NCBI RefSeq assembly: GCF_022605725.1
Contig: NC_065552.1
Span: 30,019,879 to 30,083,878, forward strand
Length of the DNA stretch: 64,000 nt
Reading direction: 5' to 3'
DNA from: Anthonomus grandis grandis
Taxonomy: Eukaryota > Arthropoda > Insecta > Coleoptera > Curculionidae
Shown: positions 50,301-62,300 of the stretch, one piece after another
Layout of the letters: each line of letters begins with the position of its first letter
Numbering within the stretch: position 1 is the first letter of the stretch
Program-made: the position numbers and the translations under genes
The notes under the pieces: generated by a model
The model's input: only the letters and a program-made list of their open reading frames with translations
Databases searched by the model: none
What the model was told of the DNA's origin: nothing

Positions 50301-53300
50301 TGCGTGATCCCGTGTTAATATAGGATATTTCTTTTAGGTTTTTTTTTCTTTCTTCTGTTTTCCTCTTTTTGGTTTTTCCCTGTTTTTAGCACTTATCCTG
50401 GACTTAAAAGATAAAAGGAGCTAGGATAAGTTTTTTATTGACAGAATAACTAGTTATTTTAATAATAAAAAATTTCTCCACCGACCCAAAAAAAAAAAAA
50501 AAACTAGTTATTTTCTGGAGGAATGTTTTTCCTAATTATTTTATTTTTTTAAAGATATTGTAGTAGATATTATTTATTTTTTAAGTTTTCTTTCCTATAA
50601 ATAACTAAATGACGCCCTAACAAATAAAATTAAGAGAGGATGCGAGCCTTCCAACAATTCTGAGCTATTTCTGTAATCTTTTAGCTAAAATTATACTTAT
50701 CTGTAAATTTAAATTCACAGCTTTTATTGGCGAAATACGTATAATCTGTAATTTCTTATAAATAATGCACGAGATTTTAGGACTTTGACCAATCCCGTAC
50801 TTTAATCAACGTTATTTATATACAGTTATAACAATACAAAACAGCAATTTTTACCGTTTTTTAAGGTGTCCGTGTCTTTTGTCCTAAGCCAGTGTCTATG
50901 GTAATCGACACGGTGGGCGGTTGTACGGTTCTGTTGGGACTAATCGCGATGGCACAGGACCAAGAAAGCCTTTATGCTGGCGTAAAGGCTTTGGTCTGCG
51001 TGGTAAGGAGTAACCGAGTAGCTCAAACCGAAATGGACCAGAGGAGGGGTTATCAGACGTTGGCAATGTTGTTGCGCAGGAAGCGCCATCTGCTGAATTC
51101 GCACATTTTGCATTTAGCTTTCGGACTGGTTGGTACAGTGGATAGTGGTCGGTAAGTTCAATAGTATAGTCAATAATTCCTAAGGAATAATGTCTAGAGT
51201 ATTATGCCAGAGAAGTGAATATGTTTATACAAAAATTGCAAAGGTTATAAAAAATTAAAGATGAACAATTAAATGGAAGGTATTTCGTTTTTCGACCACC
51301 TCGTTAATAAAAAATTTTCATGGAAGGTGACTTGGACGGAGAGGTCAAACTGAATGGTCTGCCAGGCGTGGGACTCTGTAAATTTTCTCTATTTAGAGAA
51401 GGAAGCGAATAAGGAAGCGAAGAGACAAAGATCGCTTAATGCCTTGGCACTCTATAAACATTTCCTTATAAACTTCGTTGTTGCTCGGGCATAGAGAATT
51501 CGATAATTATCTATTCTAAAAACATCAAACAATTGAGTATAGTCCAGCCGTGAATACAAGAAGAAGAAGAAAATGACATTGACAATATTGACATTTTGAC
51601 TTTATTTTTATTTTGATTATGTCAAAAGTTTGTTGTGATGGGCAACTTAGAACTTAGTTTTTGGCTTTGTTTTACTGTTTTACATTAATTTTCATTGGTT
51701 CTAGCGCCTAAAACGCTTAGTTCAGGCACTTAAAACTTTAAAATGCTTTCTGTACAAAGATTTTTAATTAACGAGTTAGAAAATCGGATTAACAGAAATA
51801 ATATTATAATCTATACCCACTTTTTATCTATAATGATTTGCAATTGCAGGGTGTACTGTTACATAGGATATTATTTACTTGAGGGAATAGATGAGTACTT
51901 ACCTAGTAAAATAATTTGATTTCTCCTTTTCCTTTTACCCTAAATCACAGAATACAAATATAAATAAAAAACGAAAAACATCATGACATAACACTTCAGG
52001 TAGTGACTCCCGTCCATCGCACGTAAAATTTTTTCTCCCTCCTAATAAAATTTCCCCGTTCACGGCGTACGGACGCGACGGGGAGTCCGTGCCAAATCCA
52101 AATAATTAAGCCAATAGGTTATTCTTTCCCACAATACACGCTAAAAAAGGAAGAAAATAATATCTTTACAATAGAAAGGTCCGTTTCGTTGTCGCTTAAG
52201 AAAGCGAGATCGTCTATATACGTTCTGTAACGAAAAAGCCCGAACGGCGTTACAGAGTACGAAATACCGTAGAGATAGAGAATAAAGAGTTTATCTATCG
52301 CTATTTGCGTTACGGAGTCCCACCTCTGATCTCCTGATTTGTTACCCCCTGACTATTTTTTTGTGGGGTCTTTTTTTAAAGTGAGGTTTTTTAAAAATTC
52401 TTTAGAACTTAACATTAACACAACGAAGAATTTAACAATTCTTTAGAAGATTTACGACAGCGAATAGTGCGCGAGTGCTAACAAATTACAGCTGAAATAT
52501 TACATACTGTGCGCGAGTATTGCGAACAGTGTTTCTACTTTTATATGGAAATTGTATAAAAGTATCCGACACTCTTTATATTTAGTCATTCACTAAAAGA
52601 ATATGAAATACACCATTTCTCTTCCTATTCTGTACGTTATTATTTTGTAATGGAAGTGATAATATGAAGATCTGTAAACTCAATTAAATAAAAACAGGAT
52701 TAAAAAATATTTGAAATTTTTATGGTTTAATATTTAAAAAAGAAGGTCAGTTTTCTATCATTTTTGCAGTATACTGGGCCGTTTAAAAATTTTGAACTAA
52801 TAATTTATTTAAAAAGTCTTTTAAGTATCATTCATTACCCTAGCTCGATACGCCTTACTTTTTTAAAAATTTTGATTAAAGATGTTGAAGCTCTATTACA
52901 GAATCTGAAAACAACAAGTTAAAACTTGGCCACCACCACATGAAAAGGCCTTTAAAATGAGTTATCACTCGACCCATTTAAAGTTTAAGGGTAGCTGTCA
53001 CCCCCGCGTAGGTGTTGATAATAAAGGTTTATAAATGCGTAATTATTTTGTCGCCTTAAAATCGAAATCGACGGGTGCGAACGTTTTTTGATTTTTTACG
53101 AAGTCTCGGAGAAATTCGGGGTGAAAAGATTTCGGTGCACTAGCCTGTATAATCCTCATATTTTTAAGTATATTTTAAATAGAACTTAACATCTACCCTG
53201 AGTATAAGCCTATCCAAAGAATATACAGAACCATAAAAATAAAACTATATTTTTACAATAAATACATTAAAACAGTTTCTTTGTTCAACTATTACAAATT

Positions 53301-56300
53301 TTGTTCCTATCGATTTATTTTATGGTATACATGATATTGGGCGGCTATGCTTAGAACCGTGTTTGTAAATGGCTATGTTTTCTTTACTCAATATACAGAA
53401 TACAAGGTACTTCTAAAAGTTGTCTATCACATTTTTTTAAAGATAACGAAAAATATCCTCAAGAGTCTTATACCTTAAAAACTGATATTACAGGCCATTA
53501 CCCACGATAGTTATTTTAAATAAATAAGGAAAACAGACAAGTAAATCCCGGATTCATATCTACAAAATTGATGAATACAAATTAAAATGTATTGTACAAA
53601 TATTTATTAAAATTTCTTAATGTTGTTCAATTAAAACAACAATACCTACAATATAAAAAATATTTAACAAAAAGCATATTTACTAGAAAAGAAGAATACC
53701 AAGAGCAAATAAAAGAACAAAAGGGGAATAGTAAGGGAATATGAGACGCAATAAATAAGTTTTTTAATAATAGTGAAAAAAAGGTAAAATAGATCAAATA
53801 ATAGATAATAGTGGCCAACTAATTACTGTTAAAAAAGTATTGCATCGCAATTTAATACATTCTATTCACCTTTCATAAAAAAATAGCAAAACAAAATTCC
53901 CTTCCTCCCGAGTCTGTAGTAAAGTGAGAAGTAAATAACAATACTACATTTATTTATAGCACAGATCCGCAGGAGGTTAAGGAAATAATTAATAACTTAA
54001 AATTAAATAAAGCACACGGTTACGACAACATATCAGCAAAAACTTTAAAACTCATATCTGACTACATAAAGACACATCTCTTACATTTAATAAATTAAAT
54101 TTGTAAACAAGGCATATTTCCTAGTCAACTTAAGCAAAAATATTTAAAAAAGGAGATTCCAAATTATTATTATATATTAACTATAGACCCATAAGTTTGA
54201 TATCCAGTCTAACAAAGGTAGTTAAAAAAATAATTTAAAAAAACGATAGTTTTTTTGACCAACAAGGCTTTAAATCACAATAAAGCAATATTGGGAATAT
54301 TTTTGTATCTAGCAAAGGCTTTCTATACGGTTGATCATACTAAATTGTTAATGGTGGAACTGAACTTGCTTAAAACGTACCTGTCAAATAGGCTGCAAAG
54401 TTCCTCAGGGAACCTTCTTGGGATCTATTGAATCCGAAAGTCGTCACATAAAATATCTAGGTTTTGTAATGTACTCTTATATGAAACAAAATAAACAAGT
54501 ATCCATTTTGATAAAAAAACTTTAAAAAAGATTTTTACTAATACAGGGTGTCCCGTAATTAATTGGACATAGGTTAATGTAGGATACCTGACATGAAAAT
54601 AAACCGAAAAAAAAAAATGCGTTTATTTCGAAACCGTTTTATTTTTGGGAGATCAAAGAAGTATACCTTTTTTGACTAGAATTAAATGCTGTTTATTATT
54701 TTCACTCGCAAATGTACGTACAGGGAGGTCAAAAAAGTGATGACCTTTTTAATCACTCAATGTTGTTGTATGTGGCGCCATCTAATGGCAATGGCAAAAT
54801 AGATATCATATTCGTGTTCCTCATCCCAAATAATAAGAGTACGCCAAATTTTAGGTTAATCTGGCCAGTGGATTCCAAAATATTTCAATAAATGTTTGGT
54901 AAAAAATTAGTTTTAACACCCTGTAGAACGAAAACCAATAACATTTTGCTAAGCGATATTGAGCTCAAACGGTTTATTTTCATATCAGGTATCCTATATT
55001 AACCTATGTCCAATTAATTACGGGACACCCTGTATAAGTGTAAATGTCTTAAAAAATACTCAATATTGAACATTTAAAAATAATATATTTTTCACTGGTG
55101 CAATCGCTTATACAGTATGGAATTGTGGGTTGGGAAGGTATTTATAAGAAGCAGTTGCTTGCATTAGAAAAAATCCAAAAAATATTTTTAAGAATAATAC
55201 TTAATAAAAACAAATTATATCCAACCGAGTTATTTTACAAAGCAAGTTTGCTATTTGATGCTAGACAGTCGTACGTGTATAAATTACTAACGTTACAAAA
55301 AAAATACATTAACCAAATGAATATGACATGCCACGGATATCCAACACGCTATCGACATCACTCTCAGATAGTCACTGAAATGAAGCAAAAACAAAAATAA
55401 ATAACTATGGTTACAAAAAAGCTTGAGTGATCTTCGCCGAGAGACTGTAAAAATAAAATGCTTTTTTAGTAATTTTTCTATTTAGACAGAAATTCTTAGT
55501 TACATACTTATGCATATATGAAATATTATGCCTATGCAGTAGAACACAAATAATTGTAATTCTTATTTTATAAAAGGAGTTTAGGGAAAAGGTTTTTAGT
55601 TTATATAGATTTATTCGTCTTTTTTTAGATTTAAGCAAATAATTTTCGTCGGATATATGTCATTAGAAAAAAAATGTTTCTGATATTTATAGTATCTTTA
55701 TATGTTAATGCTTAAGGAAGTACACCTACGCACATTTCATATAATATGAAATCTGTAGGACACACTTCATTTATTTTTTTACCGTAGATGTAAAAATTTA
55801 TTGGGTTACTTTATAAATTTTATGGAAATGAAATTATTGGTAGTATTGTATTATTACAATTAATAATTTAGGATAATTTCCTAATTCTATTAATTTTAAC
55901 ATTACCTTTCAGTGAATCTTCATCCATTCCAAACAAAACGGCATTTCAGGATTTGCTATGTGATTTAGAAGTGTGGCACGAGGCCCCCGGCGATTTATTA
56001 AGATCTCACCTGGAACACTTGCACGAATTGGCGTTCGAATCCAATGAGAAAAAGCACAACATTTGGGTGATGAGAGATTTAGGATTGGTGGAAAAACTAA
56101 TACATATTACTGCAGATATAAAACACGCTGCCACAAGACAGGTTAAAAGCGCTTAATAATATTTAAATGCAGTTAACTAAATATTCAAGATTCTAGGTTC
56201 TTTTTTCGCTATATACTACGTTATTGGGTGGTCAGCCGAGGTCTCACGATTTACTACTATTTGGCCAATTTATAACGTCAACTTTACCACAGATTTCGAA

Positions 56301-59300
56301 TTTTAATGAAAAAAATATTATTTTGAAAGAAGGTGAAACTGAGTGTGAACAAATATTATTAAGGAACAGGTAGCTAGAAAATAACCATAAATCAAAAACT
56401 CTATTATTATTGCTTCTATTTGTTCTAAAATTTTAGATGTTTGACTGTTCTGCATCAGTTAGTATTTTCATCACGCAACCAAGTAAGCGAAGAAATTGCC
56501 AAAGTACTCGGTTTCGATTGGCTGATCTCATTTATGCAACCCAACATACATTCCAGTACGGTTTTATTGGCTTTGAGGATCTTGGTGGCCGCTTGCTCAA
56601 GCCCATTCCTAATTATTAGGTTTGTTACGCATTTTGTTAGCATTTTGTTTTTTTTTTCTAATATACCATTTAGATTTAGAGAAGGAACAAGTAATGGAGG
56701 CTGGTTACGTTATTCCGAACAAGTGACCCAAAATAAAATGGCTGTAGTATTGGGATGCCCTCCACATTCCCCTCATGCCGGCGGAGACCATCAAAAGTCA
56801 GAGGCATTGCAAATTCCTGGTTTTCAATATTTGGGTACTGTATCATTATTATTTTACGAAAAATTTGGTAATTTAAGGTGCGTTTACACGGGAAATTTTT
56901 TGAGCAATCGGCCGCTCAAAAGGAACAATCTGGAGCAATTAATGGAGCAACTCAATCAACAACAATTTCAATAAAATGCGGCAAAAAAACATATTCTTCA
57001 TTACTCCATATATTTTATAGCGCTTAATTTCCCGTTACCAATTACTGAATATCTGCTAGACATAGTAATTTAAGTGAGTTTTATTTCTATCTCGCTTGCA
57101 CATATTTATTCTGCGTCTCGCTTGCTCGGTGAGAGCGACAGGTGCGGGGGTGCCAGCGCAAGGCATACATTATCATTGTTATTTGTCATTAACATTTTAA
57201 CGTCCTTAGTGTGCAATGGAAAGAAAGTGTGGCAGGTTTAGGATTTCAAATAAAACTGATTTTATTTCCAGAAGAATTACCGACGTTTTTGGTCTATATT
57301 TAGGTTATCTTCAGGGCTGGACATGACACGTTACAGTTTACAATTGAATAAACAAATAAATTCGTTAAAACATTGAATAAAAAACACTGTAAAACAGGCA
57401 GTCTTATTTTTTTATATTTACATTAAATTTCCTGGTAAAATAAATAAGGTAAATGTGTTTTAAGGACTCCATTTTAAAAGGTCCTTGATAGTGTTGATCG
57501 CGTAAAATTTTGAGTAAATTAGACCAAGTACTTCAAAAGTTATTTAAGAATTATTTAAAGCATCGTCTTTAAGGGGCCGTATCTTCCTAGGGAGAACCTA
57601 TAAGAAATTTTTTTATAGGAAAGTTCCACATTAGTTTTTTATTTTCTACCTGAATCCGAGAGACTTCCCACATTTCCCGGGATACTCTGTATATAGCGAA
57701 TTAAATATAACGAAAGGTATCGTTTAGGATTTAAGTTCATATTTCTTCTAAATACGTGAATTAGTCTATTTTCTTTTTTTAAATAATTGAGTGTATGAGA
57801 TCAACGAACTAGGTAACTAAATTAGTTGTGTGAAAAATATATCGAGAGTTTCTTGAAGTTACTGGATATCGCTCAATATTATTGTAGAACGTTTTTGGAA
57901 ATTGAAGCTTGCTGCCATTGCCGTAAATTGCTTTTTAATTTGCCCAATTAAGTACAATTGATCAGTATTGCTCATAATTGAGCCATACAAATTTGATTCA
58001 ATACAATTTTTATTGACCTGTGTAAGCGCACCTTTAAACAAGTAACAAATTCTACAAGGTATCCATGTTTGGATGATTTTTTTAGGATTACAAAAACTGA
58101 AATGTAAGTCTTTAAAATTCAACATTTTACTGTATATTGGTACCGGTTTCGTAGCTTTAAAGGCACATTTTCAGGCAATGATAAACTAAACAACGAATAG
58201 AACTTTCCTCTGGCACAATATACAGGTTGGGTCATAATATTGCAAGAAAATTTAAGGGCGTATTCATTCATTAATTATCAATGGCTACAAAACTATTATG
58301 GTATAATAATAGTTTTGTAGCTCCGCATCTTGAATTTTGCTCAACAATTTTATACAATTTACCAAACACTTTAAAATTGAACAGTTGCAGCTTGTCGTAA
58401 TGATGCATAGCGTCCTGAATATGTTGTCAGTTAAGCAAAAAATTATGTTTGGCATCTACATTTTTTGGTATAAAGTTAAAAATAATATGTTACCATCGTA
58501 TATTTGTAAGAAGGTGAAGTTTTTTAGAGATGTTCATCATTATCAAACTCGAGACTGTAACAATTTTATACTGATCGATAGGTGTAACTCTAACCAGATG
58601 TTAAATTCTGTTCTACAGAGAGGCTTACAAGATTTTAATAGATTACCAACAAGCGTAAGAGAATGTGATTCTGTAAATATTTTTAAAAGGCTGGTACATT
58701 TATTGTCCTAGGATTTTTGTTACCTTTGCCTAATTGTTTTTTTTTTTTTGTTTTCATTTTGTTTATTCTGCATAGTATGTTGTTTAGAATCACTATTTTA
58801 GTTTAACACTTATTTTAAATTTAATGTTAGTATGTGGCTTGAATTATTTTAGTGAGTATATATGCCGATAAATTTTGTAATGAGGTGAGAACAATGATGA
58901 GGTGTGGGTAGCAGAAGAGCTGTGTTTGGTATCCATGGAACAACCGGGATACTGAAAAAGTATTCATGGATTAACCGGGATTTGACATGGTTTCTTTAGA
59001 AGAAGCCAGTATACGCCCTGTATTCGATTTAGTTCACCAGCCATAGGTAATTAACCCCATAAGCGAGATTCACCTATTGGCGTAACATTTTATCGTTATT
59101 TGCGAGCACTGTAAATTTTGATCACATCAATTGTTTTGTTTAGATCTGGTTGTTCCAGTAAGAAAAAAAGACCTTTTTTCTTTTTTTAATTTAAAGTTGT
59201 TACTTATAATTTTATTTAAGCACAAGGCGAATTTAGACAATTCAGTGAGAGATTTAAAGTGGACTGTATTTTTGTGATTAAACGTAAATGTGGAAAGGTC

Positions 59301-62300
59301 GAAAAACCAGCCTTTAAAGATCCTTACCTTAAGGTGTCTGCATCCGGCTTCAGCAGGCCTGCTCTGGACTTCTTGGGTCTTCTAATTCGGGTAAACAATT
59401 GCGGAAATAAACGTATAGATCACGACACTGGAATCAATGCGCGATGCGTTAAAGTGCTAACAAGGAAGTAAATCTTCTCTCTGGTCTCCGTTCAGCACAA
59501 ACCAAAGGAATTTAGAAATTTAAAGACTATCGTACACGCGCAGATTTGTTGTTGTTAAATTAGTTATAATAAAAGATATAGATATATATAGAAAACTAAA
59601 TTAAAATGAAATGGTAGTTTTAACTTGGAGAGAAAAACAAATAAATATTATAAAAAGAAAAAAAACTAAACTATTTGGACGTTCACAACTAAATGTGGGC
59701 GGACCAAGATCCATATGTTAAGAATAACCTCAAGTGCATATGTGTATTATATTTTTACACAATAAGCGTATATTGATTAATTTATAAGGGTATATTAATA
59801 ATTAATTAATTAATAATATTATAGTAAAGTTAGTAAGAGCACTTTAGGGTTATGTATGTGGCCGATTGGGAAGTATTTAGATGGACCGGAATAATGCGGT
59901 ATCCCTTGGATTAACCGAGATGCTGCTGTTCCTGGAAAAACCGGGGCGTTGCAAGTGTCGGGGACCGGGATACCCCGCATTTGATATACGTATTTATTGC
60001 TTACTTATATGGTACTCTTGCTGATTAAATATGTTGTTGAATTAGGTTTATGAACATTATTATTAATATCATATTACTTATTTTATTCTTACGGTTCTGC
60101 TTGTCACGTTAACACCAAATTGCTCCGAAATTTCGTTTCTTATTTGCGTGGAGGTTTTTCTATCATCAATTTTTGAGATCCTTAAAATAGTTTTATCCAT
60201 TCAAGAGCAAGCAGTTTTACGACGTCTGCCCGACTTTGGTGCATTTCTTACATCACCACGGCTATCGAATATTTAACTTATTTTCGTTACAGCACCCATT
60301 TTCAGCTTCAGGTTTTTCTACCCATTTTATTTTGAGATCACATGAAAAATAACGGTTTTTTCGCATGTAAAATTAATATTTTACACAAATATTTGCACTG
60401 AAGAACTAAGACTGAATACTTTAAACACGGAATAAAAATAGTCTCCATAATTTTTTCCAGCCAGAAATTCGTTATCGCCGAGAAAACATAAGCAAAATAC
60501 CTTGTTGAATTATTAAGCACAATAATTAGTATGTCGGTGGCGTTTTTGTAATTTCCCGTAATTTAAAAGGCTCCAGAAAAATTTAGTATTAAATAATACA
60601 ATAATTATTAGTGAGTTTCCATACATTTTTTCACTACTGAAGGTTCATAGGAAGTTTTTTCAATATTTTGACCCAAGAAATAAGCCCTTAAATTTTCAAT
60701 ATCAACGACTCACCATGTAGAGTAAAATTTGGCATTTAAAATTTTAAAAAAGTTCAATTAAATAAAAAGCAAATATTTATATTTAAGGTTGGTTGCTGCC
60801 CTCCCACCTAGACATTCCGGAAGTGTACTTCCTCCTCACCGCCCTGATGATGGGTCAACCGGCCAAACTGATTCCTTCCGAAACAAAATTCAATTTGGAT
60901 ACGGTGTGGGCCTTTTTATGGGGCACCTCCTTAAATAATCAACCGATTAACAGTGTCGTGCCAAGAATTACTTTGAGTGCCGAAGCGGTGGTCATTTTGC
61001 TCGGGATGATGCGAGCTCTTATCCATTCTGAGACTTCCGCGTTGCCCGAGTGGCTGACTGATCATACTACGTCTATTGTACAAGTAAGTGCATGTTTTGT
61101 TTAATAAGAATAATTATAATAATAGTTGTCTTATCTTAAAAAAAATAGACAAATATTACAAAAGAAAAAAGAAAAAAAGGGCGAAGTCTGGTCTAAGGCT
61201 ACTCAAACTTAACCCTAATAAATAATAAATAAATTTCGATAATCATACTCAAACTCAAAAAATGCTTTATTGTCAACATAAACATAGAAGTTGTAGACAA
61301 AGCCAATAGACTGTACATTAAAGGAATAAAAACAAGAAAGTAAGTTAAAATAAAATAAAATTATATAAAACTTTGAAAAATACTTAAATGCTAATCATTA
61401 AAAAATTCACTTAAACTATAGTATGCTTTACTAGCAAGAAATATTTTCGTCCTTATACGTAGGCTTTTTTTCAGTCTTAAGTTGTCTTATTTCTAGTGGA
61501 AGTTTATTAAACAGCTTTTTACCTCCTTATAAGATAGAGCTATGGACAAGTTCAAAATGAGGAATGGGCAGCCTCATCAAATAATTATGTCGTGTATTAT
61601 AGTGGCTTCCTAAGTGAAGTTCCTATTTATATTTTCTAAAAACTAAGCAAACTGTTTCCAAAATAAAAATACAACACAGGGTTAAAATATTATGAATTAC
61701 AAAAAGAGGGCGACATGAGTCACGAGGCTTGTCCGCACATAGATATCTAATGGCCCTCTTCTGGAGTACAGACACTGAATTAAAAAGTGAATTTGAACAT
61801 GAAACCAAATTCCATATCGAAGGTGCGACTCGATAATCGCGAAGTAGGCAGATCTGGCGATGGAGAAATTAAGATTGGTGGCAATAACCCTTAGGGCGTA
61901 GCAGCCTGATGAGACCTTTCTACATACATTCACAATATGGTCTTCAAATTTAAGGAACTTGTCTATGGAAAGACCCAAAAACTTACTGAACGGTGGCATG
62001 GTGATGGCTTCATTATTCAAACATATATCATTTGTATTACATTTAAAATTAAGGATATTTGTTTTAGAAACATTAAATATCAAAAAATTTGCATCTCACC
62101 AGTGTTTTATTTTTAACAAATCTGCACGTATATTGGCCTCCATTTGAGAAACATCAGAGTCGTGCCAGAGGATGGTGGTATCATCGGCAAACAATGTAAA
62201 TTTGCCAGTTACCTGCAGTTGTAACAGATCGTTCACATAAATGAGAAAAAGTAGAGGACCAAGTACTGATCCTTGCGGAACACCCACATTTACATTAAGT

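Larger units (their letters stand above)
47729..50865. other. bchs intron 17
   Basis: 3.1 kb. It contains a mariner relic (48850-48930), a short poly(A) retroinsertion (50461-50503), and otherwise AT-rich DNA. Words ending in CACCCTGTA (49217-49225) and ATACAGGGTAAT (48384) suggest remnants of CAGGGTG-type MITE ends. Confidence 0.6.
51152..55912. other. bchs intron 18
   Basis: 4.8 kb. Positions 51.15-52.3 kb have no gene; 52.03-52.3 kb is GC-richer. A mariner relic lies at 52320-52560. Positions 52.56-53.84 kb are unassigned. A LINE interrupted by a MITE runs from about 53.84 to 55.4 kb. Positions 55.4-55.9 kb are AT-rich. Confidence 0.6.
56835..60787. other. bchs intron 22
   Basis: 3.95 kb. 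Contents: Penelope-type end words at about 57270-57330 and 58138-58175, a LINE C-terminus with an inverted-repeat junction (58285-58710), a GC-moderate region with repeated ACCGGGAT words (58.9-59.0 and 59.88-59.98 kb), and a Tc1 N-terminal remnant (60040-60310). A 70-codon frame at 59259-59471 has no support as a gene. Confidence 0.6.

Noticed and set aside
59259..59471. 70-codon frame in bchs intron 22
   Set aside because: No homology recalled, no conserved motif, and it lies in an intron without splice-site support.
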